The notes under the pieces were generated by a model. That model made no database searches, had not been told where the DNA came from, and was given only the letters and a program-made list of their open reading frames with translations. Positions 7,894 through 16,786 of a DNA stretch of 64,000 bases are shown here, piece by piece. Each line of letters starts with the position of its first letter. Within the stretch, counting starts at the first letter, position 1. The stretch lies in the NCBI RefSeq assembly GCF_019904295.1, contig NZ_CP065359.1, positions 3,222,001-3,286,000 of the forward strand. Direction: 5' to 3'. The stretch is from Ruegeria sp. SCSIO 43209 (GTDB lineage: Bacteria; Pseudomonadota; Alphaproteobacteria; Rhodobacterales; Rhodobacteraceae). The position numbers were made by a program, and so were the translations under genes.

Positions 7894-9177
7894 TTAGCCG
7901 CAGCGCCCTTCAATGTTGTTTTCCGCAGCATAGGCTGCAGAATCCTCGGCGATCAGCGCCCCGATAACTTCAGTGTCAGTCGGTTTGAAATCCGAGATGA
8001 CATTCCATTCCTGGGCGTTTGCGTCCCATTGAGTGACCGCAACCAAACCCGGACCACCATGGTTTTCGCAGCTCACATCAAATGTGGGGCCAAACCCGCT
8101 CATCCCCAGCTCGGCCATGCGTTCGTCGGTGATACTCAGCGCTTCCATTCCGTCGCGCATCATGGCAGGCGTGATGTCTGCAACGCCGTGGATTTCCTGG
8201 GCTTTCCGAATGGCCTCGGCGGCAAGCATCGCCGAGTAAACAGCTCGGTTATACTGAACTGTTCCAACCTTATCGCCCGCGCCAGCGGCCTTGTCGGCAT
8301 CGTGAACATATTTCTTGATGTCCTCGAAGACAGGAAAGCCGTCCCCAGTCGCCGTGAAGGCCAGCGCTTTGTAACCGTTTGAAGCTTCGCCAGACGGCAA
8401 CACGTCCGGCTCTGCTCCGGACCACCAGACACCGATGAAATTCTCCATCGGGAAGCGGATATTGGCTGCTTCCTGAATGGCGACCTGGTTCATCACACCC
8501 CAGCCCCAGAGAACCACGTAGTCCGGCCGATCGCGGCGAATTTGCAGCCACTGAGACTTCTGTTCCTGACCGGGTGAATCGACGGGCAGCAAGGAAAGCT
8601 CAAATCCATGCTTCTTGGACAGTTCCTCAAGCGTGCGTATCGGCTCTTTGCCATAGGCCGAGTTGTGATAGACCAACGCCACTTTTTTGCCGCTGATGTC
8701 ACCGCCGTTTTCTTCAAGTATGTGGTTCACCGCACCCGACGCACCGTTCCAGTAGTTCGCAGGGTAGTTAAAGACCCATTTGAATACGTCACCGTTCGCT
8801 GCCGAGGTTCGCCCGTAACCCACGGTCTGCAGTGGAATGCCATCGGCGGAAACCTTTGGAATCAACTGATAGGTAATACCTGTCGAAAGCGGCTGATATA
8901 CCAGCGAGCCTTCATTTTTGGTGGACTCGTAGCATTCAACGCCCTTTTCCGTCGTATAGCCGGTCTCACATTCGATCAGACGTATCGGCACGCCACCGAT
9001 GCCGCCATCCCGTTCATTCAGCATGGTAAAATAATCCGCATACCCATCCGCAAACGGAATACCACCTGCTGCAAAGGGCCCGGTGCGATAGCTGAGTGAT
9101 GGAATCACCAGATCCGCCAGTGCGGGGCCTGAGGCCATCAGCGCACCCAGCGCCAGGGTTGCCAGTTTCTTGTTCAT
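7894..9177 (-). CDS. livK: ABC transporter substrate-binding protein (LivK family)
   Basis: A 427-residue periplasmic binding protein. The start is ATG 9177, set by a very strong GGGAGGAGA site 5-6 nt upstream, although the frame is open to 9324. The signal peptide is MNKKLATLALGALMASGPALA. The mature protein has the type I periplasmic-binding (ANF receptor-like) fold: LSYRTGPFAAGG at the start, KVALVYHNSAYGKEP in the middle and WWSGAEPDVLPSGEAS later. It is longer than amino acid LivK proteins (about 345 aa mature). It resembles binding proteins linked to aromatic compound uptake (my recollection of the family). It lies between livM and livF. Confidence 0.9.
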   Translation of the reverse strand: MNKKLATLALGALMASGPALADLVIPSLSYRTGPFAAGGIPFADGYADYFTMLNERDGGIGGVPIRLIECETGYTTEKGVECYESTKNEGSLVYQPLSTGITYQLIPKVSADGIPLQTVGYGRTSAANGDVFKWVFNYPANYWNGASGAVNHILEENGGDISGKKVALVYHNSAYGKEPIRTLEELSKKHGFELSLLPVDSPGQEQKSQWLQIRRDRPDYVVLWGWGVMNQVAIQEAANIRFPMENFIGVWWSGAEPDVLPSGEASNGYKALAFTATGDGFPVFEDIKKYVHDADKAAGAGDKVGTVQYNRAVYSAMLAAEAIRKAQEIHGVADITPAMMRDGMEALSITDERMAELGMSGFGPTFDVSCENHGGPGLVAVTQWDANAQEWNVISDFKPTDTEVIGALIAEDSAAYAAENNIEGRCG

Positions 9178-9250
9178 CGGGTGTCTCCTCCCTTGGTTGG
9201 TCCGATGTTGGGTTCCGGGCTTTCCACCCGTCTTTTCGTTGGGCCTGCCG

Positions 9251-10327
9251 CTAGTGCGGGAACGGCCAGAGTCTGAGTTTTTCTTTCGCCACGCGCCACA
9301 GCTGCGCCAGCCCGTGTGGTTCAAGGATCAGGAACATGATGATCAGCGCGCCCACGATCACCAGCTGCAAATGCGCCACGATATCCGTGGGCCAGCCCAG
9401 CACATCGACGCCGACCACTTTCAGGACAACCGGCAGCAACACGAGGAAGGCAGCGCCGGCAAAGGACCCAAAAATAGACCCTAATCCGCCAATTATGACC
9501 ATGAACAGCACCAGGAATGATTTCTGGATGCCGAACACTTCTCCAACCTCGACTGCGCCCAGATAGACCGCAAAGAACAGCGCGCCGGCCACGCCCACGA
9601 AGAACGAACTGACAGCAAAGGCGGTCAGCTTGGCCTTGAGCGGGTTCACCCCGATGATCTCGGCCGCGATGTCCATGTCGCGGATTGCCATCCAGGTACG
9701 ACCAGTGGTGCCGCGGGTCAGGTTACGCGCGATGATGGCACAGACGGTCAGGAAGATCAGGCAGAACAGATAAGTCGCCCATGCCGGAGCATTCGGGCCA
9801 GTGATAATGATGCCGAACACATCGCGTTCCGGCGCATTGATCTGGCCAGAGGCCGAGTAGTTGTAGAACCACGGCACCCGGTTAAACAGCCACACAAGAA
9901 AGAACTGCGCCGCCAGCGTAGCGACTGCTAGATAGAATCCCTTGATCCGCAGAGATGGCAGACCAAACAAAACACCAACAATCGCAGTGATCCCTCCAGC
10001 AAGGATCACATGGATGAACATGCTGACATCCGGAAAAGCCGTCATCAACTTGTAACAGGCATAGGCCCCCACAGCCATGAACCCGCCGGTGCCCAGCGAC
10101 ACCTGCCCGCAATAGCCCACCAAAATGTTCAGCCCGATCGCAGCGATGGCATAGATCAGGAATGGCAGAAGCAGCGCATTGGCCCAATAATCGTTGATGA
10201 TGAACGGAATTATTCCAAACGCCACCGCCAGAACGACATAGTACCGATACCGGTCAAACTTGATCGGGAAAGTCTGGCTGTCGGCGATATATGAGGTTTT
10301 GAAATCCCCGGCCTCACGATAGAACAT
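9251..10327 (-). CDS. livM: Branched-chain amino acid-type ABC transporter permease (LivM)
   Basis: A 358-residue inner-membrane protein with about ten hydrophobic segments. It carries the family motif GLNILVGYCGQVSLGTGGFMAVGAYA near residues 60-85 and the ATPase-contact loop around AIRDMDIAAEIIGVNPLKAKL. It forms the import channel with LivH. The start ATG lies 3 nt after the stop of the small membrane protein gene, with a GGGAAAG site inside that gene, so translation should be coupled. Confidence 0.92.
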   Translation of the reverse strand: MFYREAGDFKTSYIADSQTFPIKFDRYRYYVVLAVAFGIIPFIINDYWANALLLPFLIYAIAAIGLNILVGYCGQVSLGTGGFMAVGAYACYKLMTAFPDVSMFIHVILAGGITAIVGVLFGLPSLRIKGFYLAVATLAAQFFLVWLFNRVPWFYNYSASGQINAPERDVFGIIITGPNAPAWATYLFCLIFLTVCAIIARNLTRGTTGRTWMAIRDMDIAAEIIGVNPLKAKLTAFAVSSFFVGVAGALFFAVYLGAVEVGEVFGIQKSFLVLFMVIIGGLGSIFGSFAGAAFLVLLPVVLKVVGVDVLGWPTDIVAHLQLVIVGALIIMFLILEPHGLAQLWRVAKEKLRLWPFPH

Positions 10328-10330
10328 ATC

Positions 10331-10588
10331 TTACTTTCCCCATTCTTCCTGCGCCCGATTGCGGGCAGCGGCGTCCAGTTGATTGGACCCTTTGGCATAT
10401 CCGGTGGCCTCGGAAGCGCGCACCAGTTTCATGTAAGCCAGGATGCCCATGACCAGCCCGGCAAAGGCCAGAATTACAGCGATCACAAGTTGGCCCTCGG
10501 TCAGATCGCTCGATGTCAGGGCGATGTAGCCGAAAGCCCAAAACCCCGCCCATGCGATCACGTTGATGATAGCAATCAGCTTGGTCAC
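10331..10588 (-). CDS. Small two-helix membrane protein inside the liv operon
   Basis: An 85-residue protein beginning at GTG 10588. Two hydrophobic segments (about residues 5-23 and 34-52) are followed by a charged cytoplasmic tail (YMKLVRASEATGYAKG, then NRAQEEWGK). It is 3 nt from livH on one side and 3 nt from livM on the other, which is unusually tight and argues that it is a real, co-translated gene. I do not recognise a named family. It could be an accessory subunit or assembly factor of the transporter. Confidence 0.75.
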   Translation of the reverse strand: MTKLIAIINVIAWAGFWAFGYIALTSSDLTEGQLVIAVILAFAGLVMGILAYMKLVRASEATGYAKGSNQLDAAARNRAQEEWGK

Positions 10589-10591
10589 GCC

Positions 10592-11578
10592 CTACACCCT
10601 CTCGATGATCTTCTCGCCGAACAGGCCCTGAGGTCGGAACACGAGGAATATCAGCGCCAATACATAGGCAAACCAGTTCTCAGTCGCACCGCCAACCATT
10701 GGGCCGATGGCGAACTCGAACAGTTTCTCACCCACACCGATGATCAGGCCACCGACGATGGCTCCGGGGATCGAGGTGAACCCGCCTAGCATCAGCACCG
10801 GCAGCGCCTTCAGCGCGATCAGCGACAGCGAGAACTGAACGCCCGATTTGGTGCCCCACATGATGCCCGCGACCAGCGCCACAAACCCGGCGACCGACCA
10901 GACCATGATCCAGATGAAGTTCAGCGAAATCCCGACCGATAGCGCCGCCTGATGGTCATCCGCCACCGCACGCATCGCCCGACCCTGCTTGGTGTACTGG
11001 CTGAACGCGACCAGAGCCGCCACCAGAAGTGCTGCGATGATCGTGGCCACGATGTCCAGATTGTCGATGAAGAAACCGTAGTCGAAGATATTAAAGGTCG
11101 TCTCGTCAATCCACAGGTTGATACCCTGCGGCAAACCCACATCCAGCGTCTTGATCTCGGACCCCCACATCAGGTCGGCGACGCCCTCAAGGAAATAGGC
11201 CAGACCGATGGTCGCCATGAACAGGATGATCGGTTCTTGCCCGACCAGATGGCGCATGACGAACCGTTGCACACACCAGGCCAGCAACACCATCACGGCC
11301 ATGGTCAGGACAATCGCCAGCAAAGCGGGCACATTCCAACCAAAATTATAGACATGCGTGCCGAAAGTCGCGTTGATCAGATGCGCAAAAGGCACCTGCC
11401 CGTTCATGATTCCGACCAGCGTCATCGCCGCAAACAGGGCCATAACCCCTTGGGCATAATTGAAAATCCCCGACGCCTTGTAGATCAACACAAAGCCCAG
11501 CGCGACCAGCGCATACAGCACCCCAGCCATCAGACCGTTGAGGATGACCTCCATCGCGAAGATTAATTGTTCAGGCAT
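10592..11578 (-). CDS. livH: Branched-chain amino acid-type ABC transporter permease (LivH)
   Basis: A 328-residue inner-membrane permease with about eight membrane segments. The N-terminus (NGLMAGVLYALVALGFVLIY, then ASGIFNYAQG) is diagnostic of LivH. The late loop GRAMRAVADDHQAALSVGI is the region that contacts the ATPase. A GGGGAGGGG ribosome-binding site precedes the ATG. It forms a heterodimer with LivM and follows livG at 29 nt. Confidence 0.93.
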   Translation of the reverse strand: MPEQLIFAMEVILNGLMAGVLYALVALGFVLIYKASGIFNYAQGVMALFAAMTLVGIMNGQVPFAHLINATFGTHVYNFGWNVPALLAIVLTMAVMVLLAWCVQRFVMRHLVGQEPIILFMATIGLAYFLEGVADLMWGSEIKTLDVGLPQGINLWIDETTFNIFDYGFFIDNLDIVATIIAALLVAALVAFSQYTKQGRAMRAVADDHQAALSVGISLNFIWIMVWSVAGFVALVAGIMWGTKSGVQFSLSLIALKALPVLMLGGFTSIPGAIVGGLIIGVGEKLFEFAIGPMVGGATENWFAYVLALIFLVFRPQGLFGEKIIERV

Positions 11579-11607
11579 GCCAGCCCCTCCCCAATTTTGC
11601 CCGGACC

Positions 11608-12426
11608 TCAGTCATGGCTGACCCCCAAATAGGCATCAATGACTTCTTGGTTGTTGCGCACCTCATCCGGGGTGCCGTCACCAATCTTTTTGCCGTAATC
11701 CATCACAACCACACGGTCGCTCAGATCCATTACCACGCCCATATCGTGCTCGATCAGCGCAATCGTGGTGCCAAACTCGTCATTCACGTCGAGGATAAAG
11801 CGGCTCATGTCCTCTTTCTCTTCGACGTTCATCCCGGCCATCGGCTCATCCAGCAGCAGCAGTTTCGGTTCCGCCGCCAGCGCGCGCGCCAGTTCGACGC
11901 GTTTCTTCAACCCGTAAGGCAGGCGGGACACCGGCGTTTTGCGGATGTGCTGAATCTCAAGGAAATCAATGATCTTCTCGACCGCCTCGCGGTTCTCGGT
12001 CTCTTCTGCCTCGGCCTTGCCCTTCCACAGCGCTTGCTGAAGAATATTGGTCTTCATAAAACCCAAACGCCCGGTCATCACATTATCCAACACGCTCATG
12101 CCTTCGAACAGAGCGATGTTTTGAAACGTCCGCGCGATCCCCTGCTGCGCCACCTCAAACGGCCGCATCGGAGGGCGCTTGGAGCCGTGAAACCAGACCT
12201 CACCTTCTTGCGGAACATAAAAGCCCGAGATCACATTCAGCATCGAGGACTTACCCGCCCCGTTTGGCCCGATGATTGCCCGGATCTCACCCTCACGGAT
12301 GTCAAACGAGATATCCTTGATGGCCACCACGCCGCCAAAGCGCAGGGTGATGTTCTTCATCTCCATCACCACACCGCCGATCTTGCGGCCGTCTTCGGTG
12401 ACATATCCTTCGGAGTTATCCAGCAT
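11608..12426 (-). CDS. livG: Branched-chain amino acid-type ABC transporter ATPase (LivG)
   Basis: A 272-residue cytoplasmic ATPase. It has Walker A GPNGAGKSS, the LivG-type Q-loop TFQNIALFEGMSVLDN, the variant signature LPYGLKKRVELARAL and Walker B LLLLDEPMAGM followed by the H-loop ALIEHDMGVVM. The last 20 residues (VRNNQEVIDAYLGVSHD) match the LivG tail. A GGGAGG site lies 5 nt before the ATG. About 20 extra residues precede the domain. It follows the acyl-CoA synthetase gene at 75 nt and precedes livH. Confidence 0.93.
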   Translation of the reverse strand: MLDNSEGYVTEDGRKIGGVVMEMKNITLRFGGVVAIKDISFDIREGEIRAIIGPNGAGKSSMLNVISGFYVPQEGEVWFHGSKRPPMRPFEVAQQGIARTFQNIALFEGMSVLDNVMTGRLGFMKTNILQQALWKGKAEAEETENREAVEKIIDFLEIQHIRKTPVSRLPYGLKKRVELARALAAEPKLLLLDEPMAGMNVEEKEDMSRFILDVNDEFGTTIALIEHDMGVVMDLSDRVVVMDYGKKIGDGTPDEVRNNQEVIDAYLGVSHD

Positions 12427-12501
12427 CAGAACCTCCCTGACACAAAAACGGGACGGCGGGCGGGGCGATGACCGCAGGTTGAGCGGCGCGCGTCAGCCCA
12501 C

Positions 12502-14475
12502 TCATTCCGCCGCCACCTTGTGCTGCGCGACCGGAACCACTGGCGCATCGACAATTTCCAACGTCGCAGAAATCGATCCCTTACGACCATCTTCATAGGT
12601 CACTTCAGTCGTGGTCGAAACGCTCGACGACCCGTCATACAACGCCGCTATAATGTCGCTGAATTTGTCCTCGACAAACCCACGCCGCACCTTGCGGGTC
12701 CGGGTCATCTCGCCATCATCCGCATCCAGTTCCTTATGCAGAACCACGAAACGATGCACCTGACAGCCCGACAGCATTTCATCCGCCGCAACCGACTTGT
12801 TCACCTCTTCCACATGGCTCCGAATCGTCTCTAACACACGGGGATGACCCGCTAGCTCCTGATAGGACGCGTAGGCCACATTGTTACGTTCGGCCCAGTT
12901 TCCGACAGCTGTCAGGTCAATATTGATGAAGGCTACGCAGCGATCCTTGCTGTTACCGAACAGCACGACCTCAAGAATGTCAGGATAGAACTTCAGCTTG
13001 TTCTCGACGTATTTCGGCGCAAACATCGAGCCATCGGCCATCTTGCCCACGTCTTTGGCGCGATCGATGATCCGCAGATGGCCCGAGTTCTCCTCGATGA
13101 ACCCGGCATCCCCAGTGGCGACCCAGCCTTCGGCATCTTTGGTCGAAGCTGTGGAGTCCGGGTTGTTGTAATATTCAACAAACACCCCGGGCGAGCGATA
13201 GTGGATCTCACCCTTATCGTCGATTTTCAGCTCAACATCCGGTGCGGGGACGCCGACCGTATCGGCCCGTACTTCGCCATCCGGCTGCACGGTGATGAAC
13301 ACGGTCGCTTCGGTCTGACCGTAAAGCTGCTTCAGGTTGATGCCCAAAGAGCGATAGAAATCAAAGATTTCCGGCCCGATCGCTTCACCCGCCGTATAGC
13401 CCACACGGAACCGGCCATAGCCAAGCGTATCTTTCAGCGGGCCATAGACCAGCAGATTGCCCAACGCATATTTCAACTTGTCGCCAAAGCCCACCGGCTT
13501 GCCGTCCAGCAGCAATCCACCAACCCTCTTGGCATGGGCCATGAAATAATGGAACATGCGCTGCTTCAGCTTGCCCGCATCCTCCATCCGGATCATCACG
13601 TTGGTCAGCTGGGTCTCGAACACCCGCGGCGGGGCAAAGAAATAGGTCGGCCCGATCTCGCGCAGGTCGGTCATCATCGTGTCTGCGCTTTCCGGGCAAT
13701 TCACACAGAAACCGCACCAATAGGCCTGACCGATGGAGAATATGAAATCCCCAACCCACGCCATTGGCAGGTAGGACAGGATATCCTCATTTCGGGTCAG
13801 ATGATCGAACTCTGCGGAATTCTTGGCGCTTTCAATAACATTCCGGTTCGACAGCACCACGCCTTTGGGCTTGCCCGTGGTGCCCGAGGTATAGAGCATC
13901 ACGCAGGTATCGTCATAGGTGATCGCCGCAATGCGCTTGTCCAGTTCCGCATCAAACCGCGCGTGCCCCGCACTGCCTTCGGCCATGATGTCCTCAAGCG
14001 CGTTCATCTGCGAGTGGTCATACTTCCGCATCCCGCGCTTGTCGGTATAAAGTATGTGTTTGACCTGATGGAGATTTTCCTGAATCTCGATGACTTTGTC
14101 GACCTGCTCCTGATCACCGCAGACGACATATTTCGCACCGCAATGTTCCAGCACATAGGCCATCTCTTCGGCGACCGAATCCTGATACAGAGGCACCGGC
14201 ACCGCGCCTACCATCTGTGCGGCAACCATCGACCAGTAATGGGCGGGACGGTTCCGACCAATCACAGCAATATGGTCACCCTTTTCAACGCCAAGTTCTA
14301 GAAACCCAAGCGCGATGGCACGGATTTCTTTGGCGGCTTCCGCCCAGGTCCAGCATTGCCAGATCCCGAATTCCTTTTCCCGATAGGCCGGGGCATCCCC
14401 GAACTGGGTCACATTGCGGTGTAATAGCGCCGGAAGAGAGTCCATCCCTTCAGCGCCCGACTGCGTCTGAGCCAA
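12502..14475 (-). CDS. Long-chain acyl-CoA synthetase (AMP-forming), TTG start
   Basis: A 657-residue adenylate-forming ligase of the FadD/long-chain type. It activates a carboxylic acid to its CoA thioester. The P-loop YTSGTTGKPKG, the YGQTEATVFITV motif, the VATGDAGFIEE motif and the C-terminal RAKDVGKMADGSMFAPKYVE are all intact. The start is TTG 14475: a GGGGAGGAG site lies 7 nt upstream, while the upstream ATG at 14493 overlaps that site. It is the first gene of the liv operon. With LivFGHMK it suggests uptake and immediate CoA activation of an organic acid, aromatic or fatty; the substrate is not visible from sequence. Confidence 0.88.
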   Translation of the reverse strand: MAQTQSGAEGMDSLPALLHRNVTQFGDAPAYREKEFGIWQCWTWAEAAKEIRAIALGFLELGVEKGDHIAVIGRNRPAHYWSMVAAQMVGAVPVPLYQDSVAEEMAYVLEHCGAKYVVCGDQEQVDKVIEIQENLHQVKHILYTDKRGMRKYDHSQMNALEDIMAEGSAGHARFDAELDKRIAAITYDDTCVMLYTSGTTGKPKGVVLSNRNVIESAKNSAEFDHLTRNEDILSYLPMAWVGDFIFSIGQAYWCGFCVNCPESADTMMTDLREIGPTYFFAPPRVFETQLTNVMIRMEDAGKLKQRMFHYFMAHAKRVGGLLLDGKPVGFGDKLKYALGNLLVYGPLKDTLGYGRFRVGYTAGEAIGPEIFDFYRSLGINLKQLYGQTEATVFITVQPDGEVRADTVGVPAPDVELKIDDKGEIHYRSPGVFVEYYNNPDSTASTKDAEGWVATGDAGFIEENSGHLRIIDRAKDVGKMADGSMFAPKYVENKLKFYPDILEVVLFGNSKDRCVAFINIDLTAVGNWAERNNVAYASYQELAGHPRVLETIRSHVEEVNKSVAADEMLSGCQVHRFVVLHKELDADDGEMTRTRKVRRGFVEDKFSDIIAALYDGSSSVSTTTEVTYEDGRKGSISATLEIVDAPVVPVAQHKVAAE

Positions 14476-14754
14476 TCTTTTTCTCCTCCCCATCCGACCC
14501 CTCCCCGGGCCGAAAATGGCGGGTTCGGGATGGTGCCCGAACGCCAATGCCCCGATAAGGGACGTCGTAACGATCAGCGTCAAGTTTTGCCTGATGTTTT
14601 CTCAATTCTTACGAATTGTAACAGGGGCGGAGGAGTGAAGTTCCGAGTTGTACAAGATGTAAAAATCGTTGAACTGGATAAACCAGCGCTTCCAAAAGCG
14701 AATACAACCTCCGCGTTTCTTTGGGCAATGCGTGAGTTCGTGATAGAATTGATA

Positions 14755-15144
14755 ATGCATAGAGCTCAGCAGATCATATTTGTGGCCATCGCGATTTTTG
14801 TGATCGCTGGTAGCGGGAGTCGACCGATTTCAGCCGATGAGTTACAGGATTGCCCCGGCCATATTGGTGAACTTGACTTACCCATTGAGTGCATGTGCAC
14901 AAAAGAGGCGCAACGGATACGGCCGTTCAATGTACAGGGATGCGAAGTGTACGCTTGGTGGAGCAACATTTGTATGGCCGCGGTGCATGCGGGAATTGCT
15001 ACGCCTGAGGGCGGGCCAGTCCGGATCGAACAAAGGGAACCTCAAGCAGAATACGTCGGTTGCCTTCGTAACGATATGTTCAGCAATGACATGCACCACA
15101 GTGATTTGCCAAGCTTTGTCGTTTTGCCAGTTGAGTCAGATTAG
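14755..15144 (+). CDS. Secreted LCCL-domain protein
   Basis: A 129-residue protein with signal peptide MHRAQQIIFVAIAIFVIAGS up to about residue 27 (PISA/DEL). An in-frame ATG at 14728 is an alternative start; neither has a strong ribosome-binding site. The mature part is close to one LCCL domain: ECMCTKE, then GCEVYAWWSNICMAAVHAG, PEGGPVRIE and YVGCLRND, ending PSFVVLP. LCCL is a disulfide-stabilised module known mostly from eukaryotic extracellular proteins and some bacteria; its ligand is generally unknown. The gene looks more AT-rich than its neighbours, stands alone, and is convergent with mutT, which hints at horizontal acquisition. Confidence 0.7.
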   Translation: MHRAQQIIFVAIAIFVIAGSGSRPISADELQDCPGHIGELDLPIECMCTKEAQRIRPFNVQGCEVYAWWSNICMAAVHAGIATPEGGPVRIEQREPQAEYVGCLRNDMFSNDMHHSDLPSFVVLPVESD

Positions 15145-15160
15145 AGTCTTTTTTAAGGGC

Positions 15161-15559
15161 TTATAGCCAATCCCGCAAAATCGGGATCAACGGCACATCT
15201 GCCGCAGGCATCGGGTAGTTCCTCAGATCATTCGCCCGCACCCATTTCAGCGCCTGTCCTTCTTTCGATTGCGGTATCCCCTCCCATTTGCGGCAGGCAT
15301 ACAGCGGCATCAGCAGGTGGAAATCGTCATAGCTGTGGCTGGCAAAGGTCAGCGGCGCGAGGCACGAGGCCCAGGTGTCGATGCCCAGTTCCTCGTGCAA
15401 TTCGCGGATCAGGGCGGCCTCGGGGGTTTCTCCGGGTTCGATCTTGCCGCCGGGGAATTCCCAGAGACCGGCCATGGATTTACCTTCGGGGCGTTGAGCC
15501 AGTAGGACGCGGCCCTCGATGTCGATCAGAGCCACGGCAGACACTAACACTGTCTTCAC
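15161..15559 (-). CDS. mutT: 8-oxo-dGTP diphosphatase, MutT family
   Basis: A 132-residue NUDIX hydrolase that removes oxidised dGTP from the nucleotide pool. The NUDIX box is complete: GGKIEPGETPEAALIRELHEE followed by LGI. The N-terminus (DIEGRVLLAQRPEGKSMAGLWEFPGGK) is typical of MutT, including the residues that read the purine base. The start is GTG 15559, overlapping the argJ stop (GTGA), so the two are coupled. Confidence 0.9.
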   Translation of the reverse strand: MKTVLVSAVALIDIEGRVLLAQRPEGKSMAGLWEFPGGKIEPGETPEAALIRELHEELGIDTWASCLAPLTFASHSYDDFHLLMPLYACRKWEGIPQSKEGQALKWVRANDLRNYPMPAADVPLIPILRDWL

Positions 15560-16782
15560 GAGCGATAATCCGCGTTGATTTCGATATAGCCGTGGGTCAG
15601 ATCGCAGGTCCAGACGGTGGAAGCGCCCTGACCCAGTCCCAGATCGACTGCGATCACCAAATCCTGACCTTTCATATAGGCCGCAGCGTCTTCCTCGCGG
15701 TAGTCGGGGCTGACCCAGCCTTTTTCAGCCACAAGGATGTCTCCGAACGATATGCTCAAAAGGTCGCGGTCTGCAGCAGCACCGGATTTGCCGATGGCCA
15801 TGACGATGCGGCCCCAATTCGGGTCCTCGCCCGCGATGGCGGTTTTGACCAGCGGGGAGTTGGCGATAGCCAGCCCGTGGGTTTTGGCATCAGCATCCGT
15901 GGCGGCGCCGGTCACACGAATTTCGACGAATTTCGTGGCCCCTTCGCCGTCGCGGACCACTTGCTGCGCAAGGTCCAACATCACTGTTTCCAGTGCTTGC
16001 GCGAAGGCGGCATTGCCGGTGGCATCGACGCCCGATGCCCCGGTGGCGCAAAGCAAGAGGCTGTCGGATGTCGAGGTATCGCTATCCACGGTGATGCAGT
16101 TGAAGGTCCGGTCAGTCTGCGCGCTCAGCATCGCCTGCAGCGCTGATTGCTCGATCTGAGCATCGGTGAAGATATAGACCAGCATCGTCGCCATATCGGG
16201 CGCGATCATGCCGGAACCCTTCGCAATCCCCGCAATAGAGACTGTTTGGCCGCCAATATCGACCTGCGCCGACGACCCCTTCGGGAAGGTGTCGGTGGTC
16301 ATGATCGCGCGCGCCGCGTCCTCAATCGCGTGACGGCTGAGGCCCGCCTTCAACGCCTCAAGCTGTGCAACGATGCGGTCATGGGGCAGCGGCTCGCCGA
16401 TGACACCGGTCGACGAGGTAAAAACCCGATCTACCGCAACTCCGGTAGCTTTGGAGACGGCTTGCGTCACCTCGGCCACTGAGGTCTGCCCGTAATGGCC
16501 GGTAAACGCATTGGCGTTGCCCGAATTCACAAGGATCGCTGCAGGCGCGTCGCCGGGCCCGCCGATCTTGTCCTGACAATCCAGAACGGGGGCCGCACGG
16601 GTGGCCGAGCGGGTGAACACCCCCGCCACCGAAGTGCCCGGATCAAGAACGGCCAGCATCACATCGGTGCGGCCTTGATATCGGACACCAGCCTCGACAG
16701 TGGCGAAGCGCACACCGTCGATCGCGGGCAATTCGGGGAAGGCCGCCGGGGCCAGCGGTGAAACCTTGGTTATCGTGGCCAC
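15556..16782 (-). CDS. argJ: Bifunctional ornithine/glutamate N-acetyltransferase
   Basis: A 408-residue arginine-biosynthesis enzyme. It recycles the acetyl group from N-acetylornithine to glutamate and can also use acetyl-CoA in bifunctional members. The protein cleaves itself before the threonine of the ATML motif, seen in MIAPDMATML; that threonine is the nucleophile. Upstream motifs LVNSGNANAFTG and FTSSTGVIGEPLP are conserved, as is AGEDPNWGRI near the C-terminus. It lies between the parvulin gene (4 nt upstream) and mutT (overlapping). argG is at 50591 in this window. Confidence 0.95.
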   Translation of the reverse strand: MATITKVSPLAPAAFPELPAIDGVRFATVEAGVRYQGRTDVMLAVLDPGTSVAGVFTRSATRAAPVLDCQDKIGGPGDAPAAILVNSGNANAFTGHYGQTSVAEVTQAVSKATGVAVDRVFTSSTGVIGEPLPHDRIVAQLEALKAGLSRHAIEDAARAIMTTDTFPKGSSAQVDIGGQTVSIAGIAKGSGMIAPDMATMLVYIFTDAQIEQSALQAMLSAQTDRTFNCITVDSDTSTSDSLLLCATGASGVDATGNAAFAQALETVMLDLAQQVVRDGEGATKFVEIRVTGAATDADAKTHGLAIANSPLVKTAIAGEDPNWGRIVMAIGKSGAAADRDLLSISFGDILVAEKGWVSPDYREEDAAAYMKGQDLVIAVDLGLGQGASTVWTCDLTHGYIEINADYRS

Positions 16783-16786
16783 GGGG

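Noticed and set aside
13078..14301. 407-codon open frame on the plus strand opposite the acyl-CoA synthetase gene
   Set aside because: It is antisense to an intact, motif-complete gene, has no recognisable domain, and is the kind of open frame expected opposite GC-rich codons.
14530..14754. N-terminal extension of the LCCL gene to 14530
   Set aside because: The extension overlaps the upstream flank of the acyl-CoA synthetase operon, is not signal-like, and would bury the clear signal peptide that starts at 14755 (or 14728).
15145..15160. T-run after the LCCL gene as an intrinsic terminator
   Set aside because: There are six T residues but no stable stem immediately before them on the plus strand.
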